Shown here piece by piece: positions 55,084 through 63,460 of a stretch of DNA of 64,000 bases (its first letter is position 1; each line of letters begins with the position of its first letter). The notes beneath the pieces are model-generated. The model was given only the letters and a program-made list of their open reading frames with translations, did not search any database and was not told the DNA's origin. Made by a program: the position numbers and the translations under genes. This DNA comes from Roseiarcus sp963783175 (GTDB taxonomy: Bacteria > Pseudomonadota > Alphaproteobacteria > Rhizobiales > Beijerinckiaceae): the NCBI GenBank assembly GCA_963783175.1, contig CAWANG010000016.1:62001-126000 (forward strand), read 5' to 3'.

Positions 55084-56728
55084 CTAATTTCCCTCCTCGA
55101 GCAGCCGCCGGGCGATCACCTGCGCCTGGATCTCCGCCGCGCCCTCGAAAATGTTGAGAATTCGCGCGTCGCACAAAACGCGCGAGATCGGATACTCGAG
55201 CGCGAATCCGTTGCCGCCGTGGATCTGGAGCGCGTTGTCGGCCGCCGTCCAGGCGACGCGCGCAGCGAGCAGCTTCGCCATGCCCGCCTCGAGGTCGCAG
55301 CGCCGGCCTTCGTCCTTGGCCCGGCCGGCGAAATAGGTGATCTGGCGGGCGATGTGGATCTCCGTCGCCATCAGCGCCAGCTTGTCGGCGACGCGGGGAA
55401 AATGGATGATCGTCTTGCCGAACTGCACCCGCTCGCGGGCGTAGCGCAGGCCGAGCTCGAAGGCGCATTGCGCGACGCCCACCGCGCGCGCCGCGGTCTG
55501 GATGCGCGCCGATTCGAACGTCTCCATCAATTGCTTGAAGCCCTGGCCTTCCTCGCCGCCGAGCAGCGCGTCGGCCGGCAGGCGGAAGCCGTCGAAGGCG
55601 ATCTCGTATTCCTTCATCCCGCGGTAGCCGAGCACCTCGATTTCGCTGCCCGACATGCCCTTCGCGGGAAATGGGTCGGCGTCGCTGCCGCGCGGCTTCT
55701 CGGCCAAGAACATCGAGAGGCCCCGGTAGCCCTTCTCGTTGGGATTGGTGCGGACGAGCAGCGTCATCAGGTCGGCGCGGACCGGGTGGGTGATCCAGGT
55801 CTTGGCTCCATTGACCAGATATTCGTCGCCTTCGCGCACAGCGCGCGTGCGCAAGCTCGCGAGGTCGGAGCCGGTGTTCGGCTCGGTGAAGACGGCGGTC
55901 GGCAGGATCTCGCCGCTCGCGATCTTCGGTAGATACTTCTGTTTCTGCGCCTCGGTGCCGCCAACCAGGATCAGTTCGGCCGCGATCTCGGACCGGGTGC
56001 CGAGCGAGCCGACGCCGATATAGCCGCGCGACAGCTCCTCCGACACTACGCACATCGCGACCTTGCCGAGCCCCATGCCTCCATAGGCCTCGGGGATCGT
56101 CAGGCCGAACACGCCCATTTCCGATAAGCCGGCGATGACTTCGAGCGGGATATAGTGCGTTGGCGCGATGCCAGCCTTGCGCGTGCGGCGCGACCTCGGC
56201 GTCGGCGAACCGGCGCATCTCGCCGCGAATGGCCTCGAAGGTCTCGTCGAGGCCTGGGTCGCCGATCGCGCCCTCGCGCGCTTCGCCGATGAGCGCGGCG
56301 AGCGCGGCGCGGTTTTCGCGCGTGTTGCCCGAGGCGATCAGCGCCTCGACGACTTCGGTCCGAAAGGGCGCGATTTCCTCGGGGCCGAGGCCGAAGTCGG
56401 CGAGGCGCACGATCTCGCCCTGGTTCATCGGGATGCCGCCGAAAACTTGCGCGAGATATTCGCCGAGGCCCACGCGGGTTAGCAGCTCCTCGGTCTTCCC
56501 GAAGCGGCCCTCTTCGCGCATCCGCCCCGCATAGGCCGCCATTTCCTTGATCGCTTCGACATAGGTCGCAAGCCACGCGAGACCGTGGGCGGCGTGCTGC
56601 TCGGCCTCGATCCTGGCGGCGCTGAGCTTGCCGTTCTCGCTCACCCGTTCGCGCACCGCGGTGAGCGCGCAATCCATGAGTCCCTCGGCGGCGAACTGGG
56701 CTTGGCGAGCGAGGTCGTCGAGTGTCAC
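55084..56728 (-). pseudogene. Acyl-CoA dehydrogenase, one +1 frameshift
   Basis: Start GTG 56728, with AGGAGAG upstream. The first frame covers an N-terminal helical domain of about 190 residues ending EVAPHAQGWHRANA. An extra base at about 56155 then moves to the frame YIPLEVIAGLSEMGVFGLTIPEAYGG, which continues through the catalytic domain (FTEPNTGSDLASLRT, YLVNGAKTWITH, GFRLPADALLG, RVQFGKTI, IHGGNGFALEYPISRVLCDARI) to 55084. All FAD and substrate motifs are recognisable. The full-length product would be about 548 residues, a long rhizobial acyl-CoA dehydrogenase subtype. Confidence 0.8.
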
Positions 56729-56796
56729 GGGGCGTCTCTCCTGGAAGCTGGCGCCGTTGCTGCGCCGCAGCATGCGTCGGCGCATACCTCCTTGCA

Positions 56797-57765
56797 ATGC
56801 GTCTTTTTGGCCTGGCCGGGCGAGAAATCTCAGGGTCCCGGGTGGCGTTCGCTATCGCGCCGGGCCAGAATGCGCCGCACGACGGGAGGCTCGAGGCGAG
56901 GGTGGGCGGAGGCTTCAGAATCGTATGGCAGGCGGCCGAGAAGTTCGCCGCAGACGACGGCTGGGCGATCGCCAGCTATATCGGCCTGACGCTGCTGACA
57001 TCGCTGTTCCCGTTTCTGATTTTCGTCGCCGCGCTTGCCGGGTTCATCGGCTCGGGCGAACTGGCGAAGGAGGCGGCGAAGCTCGTATTCGCTGAATGGC
57101 CGGAGGTTGTGGCCCGCCCGATCGCGGAAGAGGTGGAGCGGGTTTTGACTACCCCGCGCAGCGGCGGGTTGCTCACCTTCGGCGCGGTCTTCTCGTTCTA
57201 CTTCGCTTCGAGCGCGATCGAAGCGCTTCGGGTCGGGCTCAATCGCGCTTATGGCCTCGTCGAGGCAAGACCTTGGTGGATGCTGCGGCTCCAGTCTCTT
57301 GGGCTGGTGCTGGTGGGGTCGATAGCGCTCTTGGCGCTGGCCTTCCTCGTCGTCCTCGGGCCGCTGATCCTGGACACGCTCGCGACCTTCTTTCCCGCGG
57401 TGGCGGAGGCGCACGAGCTCCTGACGTTCGTGCGCATTGGCGTCGCCGGCTCGATGCTCGCAATCTCGCTCATTCTCGCCCACATCATCCTGCCCGCCCA
57501 CCGGGTCGGTTTTCTCGATATTCTCCCCGGCGTCGCGGTGACGTTCGTCGCAAGCATCGCCTTCGGCGAGATTTTCGGGGCCTATTTGAGCGAGTACCTG
57601 CGCAACTACATTTCGACTTACGCCGGTCTCGCGTCGGTCATGATCGCGCTTGTCTACCTCTATTGGGTGGCGCTTCTGTTCGTGTTCGGCGGCGAGCTCA
57701 ACGCGGCAATCATCAGGGCGCGGCAGGAGCGCCGGGAAGCTGAAAGCGCGCTCTCTCACCCGTAA
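56797..57765 (+). CDS. YihY/BrkB family inner-membrane protein
   Basis: About 322 residues from the ATG at 56797; the true start is uncertain, and the open frame begins at 56722, overlapping the acyl-CoA dehydrogenase 5' end. Six hydrophobic helices (IGLTLLTSLFPFLIFVAALA, LLTFGAVFSFYFASSAIEAL, LGLVLVGSIALLALAFLVVL, and later). The segment GLNRAYGLVEARPWW and the C-terminal YISTYAGLASVMIALVYLYW match the YihY/BrkB family. No transport activity is known for certain. It is divergent to the acyl-CoA dehydrogenase gene. Confidence 0.82.
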   Translation: MRLFGLAGREISGSRVAFAIAPGQNAPHDGRLEARVGGGFRIVWQAAEKFAADDGWAIASYIGLTLLTSLFPFLIFVAALAGFIGSGELAKEAAKLVFAEWPEVVARPIAEEVERVLTTPRSGGLLTFGAVFSFYFASSAIEALRVGLNRAYGLVEARPWWMLRLQSLGLVLVGSIALLALAFLVVLGPLILDTLATFFPAVAEAHELLTFVRIGVAGSMLAISLILAHIILPAHRVGFLDILPGVAVTFVASIAFGEIFGAYLSEYLRNYISTYAGLASVMIALVYLYWVALLFVFGGELNAAIIRARQERREAESALSHP

Positions 57766-57804
57766 GGCAGCTCGCCAGATCCGACGGTTTCGCGACGCCA
57801 GTCC

Positions 57805-58740
57805 TCACGCGTACTCGCTAGCCGCCTTCGCCCGCTCAAGCACGCAGATCAGGCCAGGCGCGTCGACCCCCGCTTCGCGCCGGATCGAAGCGACCTGGAC
57901 AATGAGGGAACGGAAGCCAGTCACGCGGGCGGTCGCCTCGACATAGGCGCGCGAGTGGGCGAAGCGCATCGACGCGCCGAGCCTGAAGCCTTCGCTCTCG
58001 ATCGTCTCGACGGAGAACGCGATGAGGCCGCCCGCCGTCAACGCGGTCGCGACCGCGGCGAAGAGAGGCGCGAGATCGCCGAAGTAGGGGAGCAGGTCGG
58101 CGCCGACGATGAGATCGAACGTCCGCGGCGGCTGGCGCGTCAACTGCGCCGTCGCGTCGCCGACGATGAGCGTGTCATAGACGCGGCGCTCCCGCGCCTT
58201 CTCGATCATGGCGGGCGAAAGGTCGACGCCGGTCAGATGGTCGATGCGCTCGCGGAGCGCCTCTCCCATGAGGCCCGCGCCGCAGCCGAGGTCGAGGGCG
58301 TTGGCGAAATGGCGGGCAGGCGCGGCGGCGTCGAGCCCCTCGGCGATGAGGGCAGGGCCGCGATAGCCGAGCCCTTCGGTCAGATGAGCTTCGAAGCGCG
58401 GCGCATATTGGTCGAACAGCCGCGTGACATAGGCGTGCGGAAGGGCGAGCGGCGCTTCTCCTCGCCCGATGAGCGCAAGCCGCGCCGCCGCCCCTTGCGC
58501 GTCGGCAGGGTCGGAGCGAAGTGTCGCGCGAAAGGCCTCGGCCGCGGCGTCGGCGTCGCCGAGCTTCAGCCGCGCGTCGCCGAGGGCGAACCACGCGGCG
58601 GCCCAGTCCGGCGCGCGCTCCAGAGCCTGTTCGAGAACCTCTGCCGCCGCGCGAAAGTCGCCATCTCCGGCGGCTGCTTTGGCGTAGGCGAAGCGGCGCT
58701 GGGCGATGAGATCGCCTGAGGCCAGCGGATCGCGCGCCAC
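57805..58740 (-). CDS. TPR-containing methyltransferase
   Basis: 311 residues from a GTG at 58740. Residues 15-90 form TPR-like helices (AAAEVLEQALERAPDWAAAWFALGDARLKLGDADAAAEAFRATLR). A class I methyltransferase follows with ALDLGCGAGLMGEALRERI (motif I), LTGVDLSPAMIEKARER and DLIVGADLLPYFGDLAPLF. The fused TPR-methyltransferase architecture recurs in alphaproteobacteria; target unknown. It starts 7 nt from the sugar permease stop and may be the last gene of that operon. Confidence 0.82.
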   Translation of the reverse strand: MARDPLASGDLIAQRRFAYAKAAAGDGDFRAAAEVLEQALERAPDWAAAWFALGDARLKLGDADAAAEAFRATLRSDPADAQGAAARLALIGRGEAPLALPHAYVTRLFDQYAPRFEAHLTEGLGYRGPALIAEGLDAAAPARHFANALDLGCGAGLMGEALRERIDHLTGVDLSPAMIEKARERRVYDTLIVGDATAQLTRQPPRTFDLIVGADLLPYFGDLAPLFAAVATALTAGGLIAFSVETIESEGFRLGASMRFAHSRAYVEATARVTGFRSLIVQVASIRREAGVDAPGLICVLERAKAASEYA

Positions 58741-58746
58741 TTCGAC

Positions 58747-59766
58747 TCAGCGCTTCCTGCGCCGCAGGCTGTCAAAATAAACGACGATGATGATGAGCGC
58801 CCCCGTGACGATGCGCTGCCAGAACGGATTGAGGTTGAGCAGGTTCGCGCCGTTGTTGAACGTCGTGAGGATGAAGGAACCGATCAGGGGTCCGGGCACC
58901 GTGCCGACTCCGCCGAAGAGGCTGGTGCCGCCAATGACCGACGAGGCGATCGCCTGCAATTCCCAGCCATCGGCCTGGCCCGGGTTGCCGATGCCGATCC
59001 GCATGGCGAGCAGAACGCCTACGATGGCGGCGCAGAAGGCCGATATGATGTAGGCAAGATAGATCATCGCCGTGACATTGACGCCGGAGAGAAGCGCGGC
59101 CTCCTTGTTCGAACCGATCACGAGGAGATAGCGGCCCCACGGGTACTTGGTCAGGAGGATATAAAGAGGGGCTGCAACGACGAGGACCATCCAGAACAGC
59201 GCCGGCATCGCGAACCACGTCCCGTCTGTCCAGGGAAAGCCGAGGAAGCTCGCGCGCGAGAAGCCGGTGAAGGCGTCGTTGTCGATCGAAATCGTCGCGC
59301 CGTTGGTGATTAGAAAGCCGATGCCGCGCAGCGCGTACATCGTCGCCAGCGTCATGATGAACGGGGGCAGACCCATCTGCGTGACGCCGAAGGCGTGGAA
59401 GATGCCGATCAAGACGCCGATCGCGAGCGAGATCGCGACGGCGCCGGCGACGGACGAAGCGAAACCAAATTGATTGGCGAGCAACAAGGCGACCGTCATC
59501 GAGATGAATCCGGCGATCGCGCCGACCGAAAGGTCGATGCCCCCGGTGATGATAGTGAAGGTCTCGCCGATCGCCAGGATCGCGATCATCGCCCCCTGGC
59601 GCAGGAGATTGGACATGTTGTTCGAGGTCCAGAAGGTCGTGGTCGCGAACGACAGCGCGAGCCATAAGACGAGCAGCAGAACGAGTAGAGTGAGGCCGAG
59701 CAGGACGTTCAGCCGATGGCTGCGCCGTTCACTCTGAGAGATCGTTTGGATGCTCTGATCCGTCAT
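58747..59766 (-). CDS. Sugar ABC transporter permease (RbsC-like)
   Basis: 339 residues, about nine hydrophobic helices of the BPD_transp_2 (carbohydrate uptake 2) group: IITGGIDLSVGAIAGFISM, GLPPFIMTLATMYALRGIGFLITNG, RYLLVIGSNKEAALLSGVNV, AIASSVIGGTSLFGGVGTVPGPLIGSFILTTFNNGANLLNL. Pairs with the binding protein upstream. The ATPase gene normally between them is reduced to a remnant, so the permease may be non-functional or use another ATPase. Confidence 0.88.
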   Translation of the reverse strand: MTDQSIQTISQSERRSHRLNVLLGLTLLVLLLVLWLALSFATTTFWTSNNMSNLLRQGAMIAILAIGETFTIITGGIDLSVGAIAGFISMTVALLLANQFGFASSVAGAVAISLAIGVLIGIFHAFGVTQMGLPPFIMTLATMYALRGIGFLITNGATISIDNDAFTGFSRASFLGFPWTDGTWFAMPALFWMVLVVAAPLYILLTKYPWGRYLLVIGSNKEAALLSGVNVTAMIYLAYIISAFCAAIVGVLLAMRIGIGNPGQADGWELQAIASSVIGGTSLFGGVGTVPGPLIGSFILTTFNNGANLLNLNPFWQRIVTGALIIIVVYFDSLRRRKR

Positions 59767-59790
59767 TTCCGTTGGACTCCGCGCGGCGCC

Positions 59791-59990
59791 CTAAGCGCCG
59801 ATGACCTCGGTGAGTATTATTTCCTGAGTAGCGTGCTTGTGTCCGTGGCTTGCGACGAGTCCGGCCGCCCTAAAAGAGGTGCAGGCGTCACGAGCTTGAG
59901 GGCGTGAGTCGCACCGAAACGCTTGTTAGGCCTGTGTAATGCGAGCAACGGCGCGCCATCCATCGGGGCGGCGGTGACAACTGAGGCCAT
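59791..59990 (-). pseudogene. Internal-deletion remnant of the sugar ABC ATPase (RbsA-like)
   Basis: From an ATG at 59990 the frame reads APLLALHRPNKRFGATHALKLV, close to the RbsA N-terminus just before Walker A. Then homology stops. Shortly downstream another frame reads HATQEIILTEVIGA and a stop at 59791, resembling the RbsA C-terminus (ATQExIM...). About 200 bp remain of an expected 1.5 kb, with both Walker motifs and the ABC signature missing. The assignment rests on short matches at both ends and on position between the binding protein and permease genes. Confidence 0.55.
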
Positions 59991-60142
59991 GGTCGCGCTC
60001 TTGGGCAAATCTTTCTTGATTCAGGCGTACATCATCCGCCGCGCTCCGGCGTTGCGCAAGACATTCTGGCCCGCGCCTGCTCGTGAAAATGGCTTTCCGG
60101 AGGTACGAGGCGCGCCGACGGCTCGGCGCGCCCGACGCCGAA

Positions 60143-61105
60143 TCACTTCGGCGGATAGAGCAGCGCATGCTCCTTCGGCTGGTCCATGTTGCCCTTGGTG
60201 ACAAGATTCGCGCCGGTATCGACGTTGGCCGGCACCTTCTCGCCCTTCGACGCGGCGAGCGCGGTCTTCACGCCGTCATAGCCCATCCGGTAGGGATCCT
60301 GCAGAAGCAGCGCAGTGATTGTGCCGTCCTTGAGATACCCGATGAGCTTGTCGTCGGCGTCGAAGCACACGAGTTTGATCGTGTCGCCCTTCTTGTTTTC
60401 CGCGACCGCCTGGCTCGCGCCCTGACACTGGATGAGATTGTCGGCAAACACGCCGCGCAGGTTCGGCATGGCGGTGATGAGGTCGGTCATGATGTTGAGG
60501 CCGGTCGTGGCGTTGCCGTCCGAGACCTTGTCTGCGACCAGCTTCAGGCCGGGATATTTCTCGGCCAGCTCTTCTTTGAACCCTTTGTTGCGAGCCTCAA
60601 GCGAGCCGACGCCGGGCAGATGCGTGATGAGCGCGACTTCGCCCTCGGCCTTGCCGTATTTTGCCTTGATCGCATCCGCCATGCCGTCGGCCGCTTTCCG
60701 TCCGCCGACCTCGTTGTCCGTGGTCAGGAACGACGTGAAAGACTTCGAGTCGGCGGCCGAGTCGATGCCGATGATCGGCACCTTCTTCGACGCCTCGTCG
60801 ATCGGCTTGCCCAGCGCCTTAAACTGGGTCGGGGCGATAACGACCGCCGCGGGCTTTTCGGCCACCGCGTTCTCGAGGATAGTAATCTCGCCGTTGATGT
60901 CAGCCTCGGACTGGGCGCCGAGTTCGGGGACCTTGACGCCGAGATCCTGGCCGGCTTTACGGGCGCCGGCGAACACGATCTGCCAGTAGCCCGAGGTGGT
61001 GTCCTTGACGATGACAGGGATCACCGGCTGGTCGGCCACAGCGTAAGCGGGCGCGCTGAGCGCGGCGGCCATGGCGACGGCCGCGGCGATAAGCATTGTC
61101 TTCAT
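60143..61105 (-). CDS. Sugar ABC transporter substrate-binding protein
   Basis: 320 residues from an ATG at 61105 with GGAGG seven bases upstream. A signal peptide (MKTMLIAAAVAMAAALSAPAYA) precedes a type I periplasmic binding fold (IPVIVKDTTSGYWQIVFAGARKAGQDLG, AAVVIAPTQFKALGKPIDEASKKVPIIGIDSA, NLRGVFADNLIQCQGASQAV, TALLLQDPYRMGYDGVKTAL). Pentose/sugar-type family like RbsB. It lies after the UxaB-like gene, separated by a hairpin. Ligand is unknown, but the operon suggests a hexuronic or aldonic acid. Confidence 0.9.
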   Translation of the reverse strand: MKTMLIAAAVAMAAALSAPAYAVADQPVIPVIVKDTTSGYWQIVFAGARKAGQDLGVKVPELGAQSEADINGEITILENAVAEKPAAVVIAPTQFKALGKPIDEASKKVPIIGIDSAADSKSFTSFLTTDNEVGGRKAADGMADAIKAKYGKAEGEVALITHLPGVGSLEARNKGFKEELAEKYPGLKLVADKVSDGNATTGLNIMTDLITAMPNLRGVFADNLIQCQGASQAVAENKKGDTIKLVCFDADDKLIGYLKDGTITALLLQDPYRMGYDGVKTALAASKGEKVPANVDTGANLVTKGNMDQPKEHALLYPPK

Positions 61106-61183
61106 GAGGCTTCCTCCATTGATGAGAGCACGTCCGCTCTCGTCTCCATTTGCATCTCCGGTCGCCCGGAGGGTGCTTCGTTT

Positions 61184-61203
61184 GGATGACCGCGGGGTCA
61201 TCC
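61184..61203. promoter_or_regulatory. Perfect 8-bp hairpin at the end of the UxaB-like gene
   Basis: GGATGACC (61184-61191), GCGG, GGTCATCC (61196-61203) overlaps the stop codon of the UxaB-like gene, 79 nt before the binding-protein start. No T-run on the minus strand; it may stabilise an mRNA end and allow higher expression of the binding protein, as hairpins in other ABC operons do. Confidence 0.45.
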
Positions 61204-62334
61204 CGGATGGGGTACGCGATTTCCGATTTCGGAAGCAAGCGCCGCTCTGAGCCGTGGCTGCTTGACGTGAACATTGTTTGCCTGCGCCAGTTCGATAAGG
61301 CCGCCGAACCGCCGCAGCTTCTTGGCTTCGTGGTTGATCAAGATTTCAGCAAGGCGGTGGTCGAGAAAGGGATTTGCAGAATCTTTCGACCACGGTCGCC
61401 CGATAGGCCTCGGCCTGATCTTGCATGCCGATCCCGGCGAAGACGGGGAGCACTTCCTCGTCGAAGAGTTGATCGAGCTCGGCGCGGATCGCCTCGTCCG
61501 CCATCGCTTCGCGGACGGCAAGCGTCCGAGCACGGCCGTCGCGCGCCCAGATCTCCGCGAGGTACGTGTGGCCGAGATTGAGGATGAACAGCTTCAACCG
61601 CTCGTATGGCTTGAGATCGTCGGTCACCGTGATCGCGGCGTGACGGCAAGGAAGCTGCAATCCGGCTTGGTCCTCGATCGCCCACAGCGCATAGGGCTCG
61701 GCCACTGCGCCGACCGGCTCGAGCGGCTCGGAGACGATGCGGTCGACCAGCGAATTGACCCAGACGCACTCGTCCTCGACCCACCGGCGCGCTTTCGCGG
61801 GCGACTTCCCAGCGGTCGAGCACGCCGAGCACCACGGCGCGCAGCGCCTTGCCGTTGGTCGGCGTCAATTCGCACGGGAAAAGCGTGATCGGTTCTCCGC
61901 CGGCGCGATAGCGCGCTAGCAAGAGCTTGGCGAGCTTGGCGGGAAACGACCGCGGCGGCTCTTGGTCCAGCCGGTCGGCCGGATCGGTTTCGTACCCTCG
62001 ATCGGCGGTATTGGACACCGCGCAGCGCGCGGCGTTGAACAAGCGCTCGACCTCGTCCCATTGCGTCGCGGCGTCAAGGCCGGCGCCGACGCTCGTCACC
62101 TCGACGCTCTCGTCGATGATTTTCCCGCCGGCGAGCCCCTTGACCTTGACGAGATAAGGCTTGCCGGCGGCGAAGGCTTCGATGCCGCTTGCGGCTCTCC
62201 TTGCTCGACGTCGTTTGCACGACGGCGATGCGGCCCGCGGCCTCGCCCTGCGCCAGCGCCTCGCTGACGAAGAGGTCGACATGCGCTTGCAGGAAGCGGC
62301 TGGTGCCGAACTGGAGGATCGGGAATGCGGTCAA
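61198..62334 (-). pseudogene. Mannitol/tagaturonate dehydrogenase family gene (UxaB-like), three +1 frameshifts
   Basis: Start ATG 62334, reading MTAFPILQFGTSRFLQAHVDLF and VVQTTSSKE. An extra base near 62196 leads to ASGIEAFAAGKPYLVKVKG, which reaches LDRWEVA; one near 61799 leads to RRWVEDECVWVNSLVDR, YALWAIEDQ and KLFILNLGHTYLAEIW; and one near 61378 leads to ANPFLDHRLAEILINHEAKKLRR to the end at 61198. Without them it is a normal NAD-dependent hexonate/uronate oxidoreductase of about 378 residues. It follows the LgoD-like gene by 4 nt; together these would turn L-galactonate into D-tagaturonate and then D-altronate. Confidence 0.72.
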
Positions 62335-62338
62335 GAGC

Positions 62339-63349
62339 CTAGATCTCGATGAGAGCCTTGATCACGCCCGCCTCAGGCTTGATCCAGATAGGAAAGCTGC
62401 GGGGCGCCTCGTCGAGCGAAACGCGGTGGGTGACGAGAGCCTCGGTGGGCACGAGGCCCGCGCGCATCGCATCGAACACTTTGGCGAAATCCTCCGGAGT
62501 GGCGTTGCGGCTGCCGAGCAGAGAGGTCTCGCGCTTGTGGAACTCGGGGTCGGGGAAGCAAATCGTGTCGCGGACGACGCTGACCAGGACGTAGGTTCCG
62601 CCATGGGCGACATAATTCAGTCCGGCCATCATCGACTTCGCGTTTCCGGTCGCGTCAATGACAACGTCGAAGAAGTCGCCGGAGGTCAGCGCCGACAGCG
62701 CTTCGCCCGCGGTCGGTCCCGCGGCGACCGCGTGATCGACGCCAAGCCGGCCCTGGCAGAAGTCGAGCCGGTCCTGACGGATGTCGAGGGCTGTGACCGA
62801 GCCCCTTTCGAGCTTGCCGAACAGAATACAGCCGATGCCGATCGGTCCGGCTCCGACGACGAGAATGCGGTCCCCCTTGCGAGGACTGGCGCGGCGGACC
62901 GCGTGGGCGCCGATCGCCAGGAATTCAATCATTGCGGCCTGATCGAGGGTGATTCCGTCGGCTGGGGCTACGTTGGCTTCCGGCACGCAGACGTAGTCGG
63001 CCATGCCCCCGTCGATGTGCACGCCCAAGACGCCGATGCGCTGGCAGCAGTTGGTCTTGCCGCGCCGGCAGGCGACGCAGTAGCCGCAAGCAAGATAAGG
63101 GATGACATAAACCTGCTGGCCGACCGCAATCGCGCACCCTGATCCGGTCTCCGCTACCTCGCCCGACAATTCGTGCCCAATGACGCGCGGATATTCGAGG
63201 AACGGATGAGAGCCTTCGAAAATGTGGAGATCGGTGCCGCAGACGCCGGCTCGGCGGATTCGCACCAAAACCTGGCCCGGTCCCGGAGAGGGTCGGCGCC
63301 GGTCGGAAATGGCGATGTCGCCTGGACGGTCACATACCAGCGTCCGCAT
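62339..63349 (-). CDS. Zinc-dependent alcohol dehydrogenase (L-galactonate/L-gulonate 5-dehydrogenase-like)
   Basis: 336 residues from the ATG at 63349, which has GGAGGA six bases upstream; the frame runs up to 63412. Medium-chain dehydrogenase: AGVCGTDLHIFEGSHPF (catalytic Zn), RVIGHELSGEV, structural-Zn cluster CGYCVACRRGKTNC, and the NAD site ILVVGAGPIGIGCILFGK. It resembles the RspB/LgoD group acting on L-galactonate or L-gulonate. First gene of the minus-strand operon and divergent from the GntR regulator. Confidence 0.82.
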   Translation of the reverse strand: MRTLVCDRPGDIAISDRRRPSPGPGQVLVRIRRAGVCGTDLHIFEGSHPFLEYPRVIGHELSGEVAETGSGCAIAVGQQVYVIPYLACGYCVACRRGKTNCCQRIGVLGVHIDGGMADYVCVPEANVAPADGITLDQAAMIEFLAIGAHAVRRASPRKGDRILVVGAGPIGIGCILFGKLERGSVTALDIRQDRLDFCQGRLGVDHAVAAGPTAGEALSALTSGDFFDVVIDATGNAKSMMAGLNYVAHGGTYVLVSVVRDTICFPDPEFHKRETSLLGSRNATPEDFAKVFDAMRAGLVPTEALVTHRVSLDEAPRSFPIWIKPEAGVIKALIEI

Positions 63350-63423
63350 CCCAGTCCTCCCAAAGCGGAGCCTTTGTATCTTATGGACAAAAAACCTCTT
63401 GCCATCGGCCAAGTCAATCTGTT

Positions 63424-63435
63424 TTTTATATAAAA
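63424..63435. promoter_or_regulatory. 12-bp AT palindrome in the divergent promoter region
   Basis: TTTTATATAAAA, a perfect 12-bp palindrome, sits in the 111 bp between the LgoD-like gene and the GntR regulator, in otherwise GC-rich DNA. It can serve as a -10 region or as an operator; it is a natural candidate for the site of the adjacent regulator. Not tested. Confidence 0.4.
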
Positions 63436-63460
63436 TGGCCAGCCGTTAAATACAGGCCAA

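Noticed and set aside
54863..56797. A 644-residue protein as a single acyl-CoA dehydrogenase frame
   Set aside because: Only its first third matches the family; the catalytic domain is in the neighbouring frame after position 56155.
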